From the NCBI GenBank assembly GCA_963811605.1, contig CAWESA010000010.1, positions 806,001 through 870,000 on the forward strand: 64,000 nt of DNA. Reading direction: 5' to 3'. The position numbers were made by a program, and so were the translations under genes. Shown in pieces: positions 1-7,712 of this stretch; within the stretch, counting starts at the first letter, position 1, and each line of letters opens with the position of its first letter. The DNA comes from CAVQLX01 sp963811605 (GTDB lineage Bacteria > Desulfobacterota > Binatia > DP-6). The notes beneath the pieces are model-generated. The model was not told the DNA's origin, did no database searches, and worked only from the letters and a program-made list of their open reading frames with translations.

Positions 1-1902
1 CGGGTCGGCTCCCAGCGCACGGGCCAGGCTGGCGTAGAACACCAGCGGGCGCTTGGCCTTCGCGTTGCGGTACTGCGGCGAGCTCAGGAACTCCGGCGAC
101 GTGAAGATGCTCCCCAGCACCGCCCGCAGGTCGCCGCCGCTGCCGAGGAACACCCCCGCCGTCGCATCGACCAGCGCCTGCGGGGGCGTCTCCGACACGA
201 AGCGGATGACGAGCTTGCGGCTGATGAACTGCGCGGTGCTGGGATGGTGCGCCAGGACGTCGAGCATGGTGAGGCCGTCCTGGATGCCGCCGTTGGGAGG
301 GATCTGCACGCCGATGACGGTCTTCGCACCCTGGTCGTGGAACGCCGCGTTGAACTCGAAGCCGTCGGGGTTGTTGTAGTTCTCCTTCCAGCCGGTGAGG
401 CAGCGCGCCAGCTCGGGGACGTCGGCCTCGGTGTACGGTCCGTTCACGCTGAGGGTGTGGAGCTCCATCACCTCGCGGGAGTAGTTCTCGTTGAGGGCGT
501 TCACGCGGTTGCGGCGGTTGTCGAGGTAGTCGCCCATGGCAGGCGACTTGGCGTCGGCGACCAGCAGATTCTCGAAGGTGCCGAGCACGTTGGGGCGCAG
601 CGTGATGCGATCGTACGGGCTGATGTCGTACTTGGTGCGCGCGCTGCTGCCCGCGGCCACGTTGAAATGGTTCTGCCAGAAGTCGACCAGCACCTCCGCC
701 AGCTGTCGTCGGCTCATCACGGCGCGCAGCACCTTCGCCTGCTTGAGCTCGCGCGCGATGATGCCGAGCCCGAGCTGCGGGGGCGTCGGATTGTTCGAGT
801 AGTTCGCCCGCAGCTCCTGGAAGCTCATCGACAGGCTCGGGAACTGCGTCAGCTCCGCGTCGGTCGCGCTGTCGTCGATGGTCTCGGGGGAGAGCTGCTC
901 CTGGATGTAGCCCGCCACGCCGAGCATCTGGATGCGCGCGCGCGACCAGGCGTCCGGACCGTAACCGAGGCGATTGAGCACGTGCTCTCGCAGCTCGGGG
1001 GACTCGCAGGAGAGATTGGCGGCCCCGTCGTCGGCCAGGTCGCAGTCGATGGTGAGCGCATCGGCGGACGCGAGCGACTGGTAGAACTGCCCGCGCGCGA
1101 CGCCCTCGCCACACGCGCCGAGCGCGGCGGGCGTGGCCGCCCCGCTGCATCCGCCGGGGAACAGCTGCGCGAGCGAGGTGAGGGCGCCGGTGCAGCGCTG
1201 GGAAGCCTTGTCGTGCAGCTTGGTGGCGGCCTTCGCGATCTTCCCCTTGGCATCGGCCTGGATGGTCGCCACCAGCTCGGCTTGAAGATCCGCCACCGAG
1301 GCGACGGGACCCGTGCCGGTCAGGCGCCCGGTGCCGCGCAGCGCGTTCTTCTTGGCGCTCAGCGCCTCTTTCCAGATGGTGGCGAAGAGGTCGGTCGTGT
1401 AGTGCAGGACGTCGCGCTGGCAGCGCGCCCCCACCGAGTCGACGTCGTCGGAGACGATCGCCGCGTCGAGGTCCGCCCCGAAGAGCCCGGCGACCATGCC
1501 GAGACCCGCGCCTCGCGCCGCGGCGTCGACCGCGTCAGCGCCGGTGTAGCCGAACTCCGGAAGCTGGCCCGGCTCCTCGAGGCAGCGCTTCGCCTCGCGG
1601 TCGTGTAGCTTCAGCGTGTCCTTGGCGATCTTCCCGCCGACGTCATTGGTCAGGCACGCCTGCGCGGTCTGCGCCTGAGGCGGGATGCCGAGCCGGAAGG
1701 TCAGCCCGCGGCCGGCGTTCTCCACGCACGCGAGGCTCGCCTTGTTCTGGCTCTTGGCGACCTTCGTGCCGTACTTGTTCAGGTCGTTGATGCAGCGCTG
1801 CTGGTCGCTGGTCTGCGGCGCGGCACGCCCCGGGGCGGGGATCGCCAGCACGCCGGCGAGCGCGACCACGGGCAACGGCCAGACACGTCGAGCTCGACTC
1901 AT
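1..1902 (-). CDS. DUF1800-family exported protein, C-terminus beyond window
   Basis: The frame opens at the ATG complementary to 1900-1902 and is still open at base 1, so at least 634 residues are present. It begins with a signal peptide of about 24 residues, then about 270 residues of Cys/Lys-rich helical sequence with widely spaced cysteines. The remainder is the DUF1800 fold: FWQNHFNVAAG, NENYSREVMELHTL, CLTGWK and SRKLVIRFVSE occur in the usual order. DUF1800 proteins are exported, their activity is unknown, and they are normally encoded beside a DUF1501 partner, which would lie left of base 1. A GAGGAAGG ribosome site stands 7 bases before the ATG. The Cys-rich N-terminal module recurs in exported proteins at 33616-39468. 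The family call is firm; the function is not known. Confidence 0.9.
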   Translation of the reverse strand, partial: MSRARRVWPLPVVALAGVLAIPAPGRAAPQTSDQQRCINDLNKYGTKVAKSQNKASLACVENAGRGLTFRLGIPPQAQTAQACLTNDVGGKIAKDTLKLHDREAKRCLEEPGQLPEFGYTGADAVDAAARGAGLGMVAGLFGADLDAAIVSDDVDSVGARCQRDVLHYTTDLFATIWKEALSAKKNALRGTGRLTGTGPVASVADLQAELVATIQADAKGKIAKAATKLHDKASQRCTGALTSLAQLFPGGCSGAATPAALGACGEGVARGQFYQSLASADALTIDCDLADDGAANLSCESPELREHVLNRLGYGPDAWSRARIQMLGVAGYIQEQLSPETIDDSATDAELTQFPSLSMSFQELRANYSNNPTPPQLGLGIIARELKQAKVLRAVMSRRQLAEVLVDFWQNHFNVAAGSSARTKYDISPYDRITLRPNVLGTFENLLVADAKSPAMGDYLDNRRNRVNALNENYSREVMELHTLSVNGPYTEADVPELARCLTGWKENYNNPDGFEFNAAFHDQGAKTVIGVQIPPNGGIQDGLTMLDVLAHHPSTAQFISRKLVIRFVSETPPQALVDATAGVFLGSGGDLRAVLGSIFTSPEFLSSPQYRNAKAKRPLVFYASLARALGADP

Positions 1903-1946
1903 GTCGGCACCTTCCTCGACTAGGATCGGTTGGGGATGTCAGAAGT

Positions 1947-1975
1947 GGGTAGAGCACGCCCCACGGGAGCGTCAA
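1947..1975 (-). promoter_or_regulatory. Candidate sigma70-type promoter for the DUF1800 gene
   Basis: On the minus strand, CTTGACG (-35 core at 1970-1975) is followed after 17 bases by CTACCC (1947-1952), about 45 bases before the DUF1800 start codon. The -35 is near consensus and the -10 is weak. The same CTTGACA-type layout occurs before the gene at 33616. Confidence 0.4.
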
Positions 1976-2007
1976 GGGAAAAAACCCCGCCGCGACCGCC
2001 TTTTTTG

Positions 2008-3276
2008 CTAGCGCCGGCCGCCGCCGAGCGACATGCCGGGATCGAGATCGCGCGTCGGCTCCTCGCCCAGCGCGCGCTGTGCGTCGTGCATGGCGGCGCG
2101 GAAGATGCCGCGCGCCATCAGCGCCTCGGCCTCCTCGAGCCGGCGGGCGTACACGTCGCGCTTGAGCGTCTGGGCGGCAGGATCGGCGGGCCCGGCCCGC
2201 GTCGCCCACTCCGCGAGGTGCGAGGCCATCACGGCATCGCCCGCATCCAGCACGGCGCGGCCGCGTGCGACCAGCTGCGGCAGCCCGCCGGCCAGGCGCG
2301 CGATCTCCTCCGCCTGCGCCGACCAAGGGGCCGGGAGCAGGTTGGCGGCGTTGCCGTCCCACCAGCCGCCCCACAGCCGCAGGAGGTTGCGCACGATGAA
2401 CTTGGGATGGTCGTACGTGGCACGCAGGTAGACCCGCCGGGCCAGCTCGGGATCGGGCTCGACGGCATGGAAGATCTCCTCCGCCGTCTGTCCCGCGTTC
2501 ATGCGCGCCCGCACCTCGTCGACGATGTGGCGGAGGTAGCTGGCGGTCTCGGTGAGCACGGCGCGCACCGCGTCGCGGCCCTGGACCGCCAGGCCGTGCC
2601 CCGGCAGGAGGTACTCCGCATCGAGCGCGGCCATGGTCTCCAGCGCCTGCGCCCACTCCTCCGGATAGCGCTGCACCTTCTGCGGATTCCCGCAGTTCGG
2701 CGCCTGCCAGATGATCAGATCGCCGGTGAACAGCACGCGCCGTTGCGGCACCCACACCCAGAGGTGGTCATCGGTCTCGCCCCGTGCCGCGTGATACTCC
2801 ACCTCGACATCGCCCAGCCGCTGCCGCATGCGATCGTGCACGAGGAGCGTCGGCCAGTCGAAGTGGTCCGGGAAGAGCGGCGCGGGCAGGCTGAACTGTC
2901 GCATGTTGATGTGCCCGTTCAGCCCGTGCATGAGCCGGTAGCGGTGGAAGCGCGCCACGCAATTCTCCTGCGCGACGATCTCCGGCCGCTCGCCGGCCTG
3001 CAGCCACGCGCGCAGACCGAATGCATGGTCGGCGTGGCCATGCGTGTAGACCGCGACGCGCAGCGGCGCATCGCTCCAGGCGCGCACGGCGTCGAGCACC
3101 GAGGCGGAGAGGTGGGTCAGGCCGGGATCGACGAGCATCAGCCCCTCCGGCGTGCGCAGCGCGTAGGTATTGATGAACGCCGGGTGCATGAAGACGTCGG
3201 GCGCGACCTCTGCCGCCTCGCCGTAGAAGGCCGGGGTTGCGTGCAGCGGGTCGGTGGTCACCATCGAGGAAGCCAT
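2008..3276 (-). CDS. MBL-fold metallo-hydrolase, alkylsulfatase-like
   Basis: A 422-residue protein without a signal peptide. Residues 79-84 are HGHADH, the zinc-binding HxHxDH signature of metallo-beta-lactamase fold hydrolases. A later TGDLI segment and LLPGHG supply the further metal-site Asp and His. The C-terminal half, with VRNLLRLWGGWWDGN, resembles the dimerisation region of SdsA1/BDS1-type alkylsulfatases. Those enzymes are usually about 600 residues or more and carry an extra C-terminal sterol-carrier domain that is absent here, so the substrate is uncertain. The start was chosen because AGAGGA stands 7-8 bases upstream. Its ATG overlaps the ATG of the divergent hrpB gene in the palindrome CCATGG. 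Confidence 0.85.
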   Translation of the reverse strand: MASSMVTTDPLHATPAFYGEAAEVAPDVFMHPAFINTYALRTPEGLMLVDPGLTHLSASVLDAVRAWSDAPLRVAVYTHGHADHAFGLRAWLQAGERPEIVAQENCVARFHRYRLMHGLNGHINMRQFSLPAPLFPDHFDWPTLLVHDRMRQRLGDVEVEYHAARGETDDHLWVWVPQRRVLFTGDLIIWQAPNCGNPQKVQRYPEEWAQALETMAALDAEYLLPGHGLAVQGRDAVRAVLTETASYLRHIVDEVRARMNAGQTAEEIFHAVEPDPELARRVYLRATYDHPKFIVRNLLRLWGGWWDGNAANLLPAPWSAQAEEIARLAGGLPQLVARGRAVLDAGDAVMASHLAEWATRAGPADPAAQTLKRDVYARRLEEAEALMARGIFRAAMHDAQRALGEEPTRDLDPGMSLGGGRR

Positions 3277-5827
3277 GGAGCGGTCCTCTAGCGGAGCCCT
3301 CCCGCGACGGGCAACCGGCGTGACGCTCCCGATCGATCCGCTGCTCCCCGCCATCGTGGACGCGCTGCGGCGCGGCTCCCGCCTCGTGCTGCGCGCGGCG
3401 CCGGGAGCGGGGAAGACCACGCGGGTGCCCGCGGCGCTGCTCGACGCCCGCATCGCGGGGCGTGGACACGTGACGGTGCTGGAGCCGCGACGGATCGCCG
3501 CCCGCGCCGCAGCCGAGTACGTCGCGCGGCGCCGCGGCGGCACGCCCGGTGGCGAGGTCGGCTACCGCGTGCGCTTCGAGCACCGCGGCGGACCGCACAC
3601 GCGACTCTGGTTCGTCACCGAGGGCGTGTTCGGACGCCGCCTGGCGGAGGATCCGTTCCTGGAGGACGTCGGCATCGTCGTGCTCGACGAGTTCCACGAG
3701 CGTCATCTCCAGGGCGATCTGGCGCTCGCCGTCGTGCGTGAGCTGCAGGACACCGTCCGACCCGATCTCAAGCTCGTCGCCATGTCGGCGACGCTCGCCA
3801 CCGAGGCGCTCGCACGCTACCTGCCAGGAGCCGCGGTGCTCACCTCGGAGGGACGCGCCCATCCGGTCGCCCTCGAATGGGTGCCACCGCCGCCGCGCGT
3901 CCGGCTGGCGGAGCACGTCGCCGCCGTGGTCCGCGGGGCGCTCGCCGAGCCGGGCGACATCCTCGTCTTCCTTCCCGGTGCGGCGGAGATCAGGCGGACG
4001 GCCGAGGCTCTCGTGCCGCTGCGTGACGTCGACGTGGTGCCGTTGCACGGCGACCAGCCGCTCGACGAGCAGCAACGCGCCCTCCGCAGCGGACCGCGCC
4101 GGCGCGTCGTCCTCGCCACCAACGTCGCCGAGACGGCGCTCACGGTGGACGGCGTCACGACCGTCGTCGACACCGGCCTCGCGCGCGTCGCCCGCTTCGA
4201 CGCGCGCCACGGGATCGACCGGCTCGTGATCGCGCCCATCAGCCGCTCGTCGGCCGAGCAGCGCGCAGGACGGGCGGGCCGCCTCGGCCCGGGCCGGTGC
4301 GTACGCCTGTGGAGCCGGGAAGAGGACACCGGGCGGCGCGTCCACGACACGCCGGAGATCCTCCGCCTCGACCTGACGCGCACCGCGCTCGAGCTGCGTG
4401 GGTGGAACCTGCGCGACGCGGCCGCCCTGCCCTGGCTCGATCCCCCGCCGCCCGCCGCGCTGGTGCACGCCGAGCGCCTGCTCGTCCAGCTGGGCGCGGT
4501 CGACCCCGTCGCGGGCGCCGTGACGGACATCGGCCGCCGCCTTCTCGCACTGCCGGCGGCGCCGCGCCTGGCCCGCATGCAGATCGAGGCCGAGGCGGCG
4601 GGGGCCGGCACGCAGGGCGCACTGCTCGCGGCGCTGGCGGGAGAGCGCGACATCGTCCTCGCCAGCCGGGCCTTCGGCGGCGCCGCGACGGATCGACCGC
4701 CGGCGGCATCCGATCTGCTCCTCCGCATGGACCTCTTCGAGGACGCCGCCCGGCACGGCTTCTCGTCCGGCGCCTGCCAGCAGCTCGGGCTCGATCCGCG
4801 CGCCGTCCGCGCCGTCGAACGCGCCCGCCGCCAGCTCGCGCGCGGCCTGCGCGACGGCCACGTCGAGCCGGATCGGTTGCTGCGCTGCGTCCTCGCCGGC
4901 TTCCCGGATCGCGTGTGCCGGCGGCGCGCTCCGGGCAGCGATCGCGCCGTGATGGTCGGCGGCACGGGCGTGCTGATCGCGCCCGCGAGCGTCGTCCGCG
5001 AAGCCGAGCTCTTCGTCGCGGTCGATCTCGAAGGCGGCGGGCGACATCCAGATGCCGTGGTGCGCATCGCCAGCGCCGTGCGGCGCGAGCGGCTCGAGGC
5101 ATTGTTCCCCGGGGCGGTGGTCGACGACGTCGAGCTGGTGTTCGATGCCGGCCGCGAGGCGGTGGTCGAGCGACGCCGCGAGCGTTACGCCGATCTCGTT
5201 CTCGTGGAATCCCTCCGTACCGGCGTCGATCGGGCACGAGCGGGCGAGCTCCTGGCCACCGCCGCGACGGACGACGCGACCCTCCTCGGACGGCTCGCCG
5301 AGCGTGCAGCGGCGCTGCTCGCCCGCTTGCGCTTCCTCGCCCGCGCGATGCCCGATCTCGCGCTGCCCGACGATCTGCTCGCCGACGCCGTGCGCGCCTG
5401 CGCCGCCGGCCGCCGCAGCATGGCCGAGCTGCGTGCCGCCGACCTCGATGGCGCCGTGCGCGGTCTCCTGAGCCACGCGCAGCGCAGCGCGCTGGAGCGC
5501 GAGGCTCCGGCGCGCTACCGGCTGCCGACCGGCCGCGAGGCGCCGGTGACGTACGACACGGACCGGCCGCCCTCGGTCTCCGCGCGCATCCAGGAGCTGT
5601 TCGGATTGCTCGAGACGCCGCGGCTCGCCGCCGGCCGCGTCCCCCTGGTGGTGCAGCTCCTGGCGCCGAACCAGCGGCCCGTGCAGGTGACCGACGATCT
5701 GGCCAGCTTCTGGCGCACGACGTACTTCGACGTGCGAAGGCAGCTCCGCGGCCGCTACCCGAAGCACGCGTGGCCGGACGATCCGCTGAGCGCCCCGCCG
5801 ACGGCACGGACGGCACGGCGGGGGTAG
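3275..5827 (+). CDS. hrpB: ATP-dependent RNA helicase HrpB
   Basis: An 850-residue DEAH-type helicase. Walker A GAGKTT is at residues 44-49, DEFH (motif II) at 138-141, MSATL (motif III) follows, and the second RecA domain holds ETALTVDG and QRAGRAGR. The C-terminal 130 residues match the HrpB-specific domain (LPTGREAPVTYD, then VQVTDDLASFW and YPKHAWPDDP). Length and domain order are normal for HrpB, whose cellular role is poorly defined. The ATG at 3275 has GAGGA 5 bases upstream, but it shares its bases with the start of the divergent hydrolase. A GTG at 3320, just before the conserved TLPIDPLLPAIV segment, is the alternative start. Confidence 0.95.
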   Translation: MERSSSGALPRRATGVTLPIDPLLPAIVDALRRGSRLVLRAAPGAGKTTRVPAALLDARIAGRGHVTVLEPRRIAARAAAEYVARRRGGTPGGEVGYRVRFEHRGGPHTRLWFVTEGVFGRRLAEDPFLEDVGIVVLDEFHERHLQGDLALAVVRELQDTVRPDLKLVAMSATLATEALARYLPGAAVLTSEGRAHPVALEWVPPPPRVRLAEHVAAVVRGALAEPGDILVFLPGAAEIRRTAEALVPLRDVDVVPLHGDQPLDEQQRALRSGPRRRVVLATNVAETALTVDGVTTVVDTGLARVARFDARHGIDRLVIAPISRSSAEQRAGRAGRLGPGRCVRLWSREEDTGRRVHDTPEILRLDLTRTALELRGWNLRDAAALPWLDPPPPAALVHAERLLVQLGAVDPVAGAVTDIGRRLLALPAAPRLARMQIEAEAAGAGTQGALLAALAGERDIVLASRAFGGAATDRPPAASDLLLRMDLFEDAARHGFSSGACQQLGLDPRAVRAVERARRQLARGLRDGHVEPDRLLRCVLAGFPDRVCRRRAPGSDRAVMVGGTGVLIAPASVVREAELFVAVDLEGGGRHPDAVVRIASAVRRERLEALFPGAVVDDVELVFDAGREAVVERRRERYADLVLVESLRTGVDRARAGELLATAATDDATLLGRLAERAAALLARLRFLARAMPDLALPDDLLADAVRACAAGRRSMAELRAADLDGAVRGLLSHAQRSALEREAPARYRLPTGREAPVTYDTDRPPSVSARIQELFGLLETPRLAAGRVPLVVQLLAPNQRPVQVTDDLASFWRTTYFDVRRQLRGRYPKHAWPDDPLSAPPTARTARRG

Positions 5828-5845
5828 ACGGCGGGGTCACGCCCA

Positions 5846-6169
5846 CTACTCGCCGAGGTAGAGGGCGAGCGCGGCTCCCAGGTGATCCATCGTCTCGGAC
5901 GGCGCAAGCGAGACCATCTCGTGCAGACGGGATTTGCTCACCTGTCTGATCCCGGGGACGACCGCGTAGGATATCTCGAGACCCTCGATCTCCATGCGAA
6001 GGCGCAATGGCCAGATCTCGGGCGCCCGGGTCGAGAGGGGAACCACCACGACCGAGTCCAGTCGTTCGTTCTGCACCGAGTTCGAGACGACCACACCCGG
6101 GCGCACCTTTCCCAGCTCGGGGGGCGCCGATGGCTCGAGGTTGATCCAGTAGACGCTGCCGCGCTTCAC
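5846..6169 (-). CDS. MazF/PemK-family toxin (putative endoribonuclease)
   Basis: A 107-residue protein starting KRGSVYWINLEPS and continuing with KVRPGVVVSN, VVVVPLST and a late RLHEMVSLAP segment. These are the conserved blocks of MazF/PemK toxins, which cleave mRNA sequence-specifically. The GTG start at 6169 overlaps the antitoxin stop codon as GTGA, so translation is probably coupled to the upstream antitoxin. The longer ATG start at 6214 lies wholly inside the antitoxin and adds sequence unlike the family. Size is typical. Confidence 0.88.
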   Translation of the reverse strand: MKRGSVYWINLEPSAPPELGKVRPGVVVSNSVQNERLDSVVVVPLSTRAPEIWPLRLRMEIEGLEISYAVVPGIRQVSKSRLHEMVSLAPSETMDHLGAALALYLGE

Positions 6170-6411
6170 TGTCGCCGCCGCTCGGGCGTCGTGGCAAGGT
6201 CGGCGGCGTCCCACTCATCCAGCCAGGTCCGTTCCTCGGGCGTATCGCGCAGCAGCTCCACGTATTGCTCGGCGGCCTCGGCCAGCTTGAGACGGCGCAT
6301 CTCCCGCTCGAGTATGGATCGCACGTAGCCCGAGAGTGTCTGCTGTGCCGGCTTCGCTCGTTCGAGCTCCTTCAGCAGTTCACCGTCTACCTTGACGGTA
6401 GTCGCCCTCAT
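6166..6411 (-). CDS. Antitoxin of the MazF-type module, ribbon-helix-helix type
   Basis: An 81-residue protein whose N-terminus MRATTVKVDGELLKELE is a typical ribbon-helix-helix DNA-binding strand and helix, followed by SGYVRSILEREM. The acidic, Trp-containing C-terminal tail (WLDEWDAADLAT) is the kind of segment that wraps around and blocks a MazF toxin. It precedes the toxin with a 4-base overlap. An inverted repeat just upstream (6427-6451) is a plausible autoregulatory operator. The assignment rests on size, gene order and the N-terminal pattern; no exact family name is claimed. Confidence 0.82.
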   Translation of the reverse strand: MRATTVKVDGELLKELERAKPAQQTLSGYVRSILEREMRRLKLAEAAEQYVELLRDTPEERTWLDEWDAADLATTPERRRQ

Positions 6412-6426
6412 GCTCGACCAGTAGCA

Positions 6427-6451
6427 ATCGCCATGCAGCGCTGCAAGCGAT
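6427..6451. promoter_or_regulatory. Inverted repeat, candidate toxin-antitoxin operator
   Basis: The 12-base palindrome TGCAGCGCTGCA (6434-6445) is nested in outer arms ATCGC and GCGAT. It lies 16 bases before the antitoxin start, where ribbon-helix-helix antitoxins normally bind to repress their own operon. Function is inferred from position only. Confidence 0.4.
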
Positions 6452-6491
6452 GGCGACCGGGGGCCCGATCAGGGTCGCCGCGGATAGGAGA

Positions 6492-7484
6492 TCATCCGGT
6501 CGCGAGCGGCGCGCCGGGGCGTCGCGTCGTGCGTGCGCGGGGCGTGGCCGGGGCCACGGCTCGCTCCGTCACGCGCGGGGGGACCGCGAAGCTGCCGACG
6601 ATGCGGCCGGCGCGATCCACCACCGGGATGGGCTCGCCGTCGAACACCGCCACGAGCGCCGCAGCGTCCTCGAGCCGCTGATCGACGCGCAGCGTGGGCG
6701 CCGCCTCGACGAACGCTCCGACACGCGCGCCCGCCGGGGCCGCCACGAGCGCGGCGCGCCGGACCAGTCCGAGCAGCCGGCCGTCCTCGACCACCGCCAT
6801 CGTCGCTGCCGTGTGGACGCGCAAGGCGTCCTCGGCGGAGTGCTGCGCGGCGACGAAGCTCGGCTCGCCCATGTGCTGGAAGATGCGCGGCGCCGCCTGG
6901 CGGACGATGACGGCGCCGGCAGGAGCAGCATGTCGCAGGCGCGCCCCCTGCCCGAACAGCAGCCGCTGGAACCACGAGCCCCCGGGCGCACCGAACACGA
7001 GCAGTGCGCGCTCCGGGAGCTGCCGCACGAGCTCCGGAATCCTGGGCGCCTCGACCACCCGGTGGGGGAGGTCGGGCACGTCGAGGGCGAGACGCCGCAG
7101 GGTGGATTCGGCGCTGGCACGGTCGGTGGGGTCGCGATGCGCGCACACCATCAGCGCCGGCAGCCCGAGCGCCGCTCCCAGCCGGCGCGCCACGCGTGCG
7201 GCGAGGGCGGAATGCGGTCCGCGCGAGACCGCCGCGACCACCGAGCGGATGGCACGGACGTCGAAATCGACCGGGACCGCGACGCTCACCAGATCGAGCG
7301 CGCCGGGGAGCTTGCGCGCCACGAGCAATCCGGCGCGGCACGCGATGCAGGCCTCCGCCACGTCGCCGGTGATGCGAACCGCCTCGGCCTCGGTGAGAAG
7401 CCGCGCTAGCTCCCCGCATCCGTGGCCCCGTGTCCATGGCACCGGACTCCCGAAGAGCCTGTCCTCCCAGCCGCTCACCGCCAT
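6492..7484 (-). CDS. Universal-stress-like protein with C-terminal CBS domains
   Basis: About 330 residues. The N-terminal two thirds alternates hydrophobic strands and helices in the manner of UspA-like proteins (LVARKLPGALDLVSVAVP, RRLGAALGLPALMVCAHRD, RALLVFGAPGG, AGAVIVRQAAP). The last 130 residues contain two CBS-like units (ALRVHTAATMAVVEDGRLLG and AALVAVFDGEPIPVVDRAG). CBS pairs usually bind adenine nucleotides, so a nucleotide-sensing role is likely but unproven. The start is uncertain: the ATG at 7484 is chosen because sequence before it loses protein-like character; an ATG at 7535 is possible. A gap of 228 bases separates it from the upstream hyuA gene. Confidence 0.65.
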   Translation of the reverse strand: MAVSGWEDRLFGSPVPWTRGHGCGELARLLTEAEAVRITGDVAEACIACRAGLLVARKLPGALDLVSVAVPVDFDVRAIRSVVAAVSRGPHSALAARVARRLGAALGLPALMVCAHRDPTDRASAESTLRRLALDVPDLPHRVVEAPRIPELVRQLPERALLVFGAPGGSWFQRLLFGQGARLRHAAPAGAVIVRQAAPRIFQHMGEPSFVAAQHSAEDALRVHTAATMAVVEDGRLLGLVRRAALVAAPAGARVGAFVEAAPTLRVDQRLEDAAALVAVFDGEPIPVVDRAGRIVGSFAVPPRVTERAVAPATPRARTTRRPGAPLATG

Positions 7485-7712
7485 GCTGCAGGACGCAGTG
7501 TGCCCGCACCCTGCGCGGAGAGCAACGGGGAGCATCGAGCGGATCGCCACCCGTCCCGAGCTTCGCGCGCTGCTGGAGCGCGCCCGCGAGCGGAAGCGGA
7601 CGGCGGGTCGCCGCGTCTCGCCGAAGACCATCCTCGAGCACCCGCTCGCGACGCTCGATCGCCGCCTCGGCCGGGCGTCGGCCCGTCGTGCCGCTTCCAC
7701 GTACCGCGCTGA

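Noticed and set aside
244..1608. Long open frame on the plus strand opposite the DUF1800 gene
   Set aside because: It is an antisense by-product of high GC; the protein is Arg/Val/Gly-biased with no domain, while the minus strand has full DUF1800 motifs. The same holds for other long frames such as 1930-3291, 2768-5767, 22384-24255, 31361-33598 and 60949-63801.
1980..2007. A6 and T6 runs flanking a GC-rich core after the MBL gene, as a terminator
   Set aside because: The core does not pair with itself, so only the A/T runs would form a weak stem.
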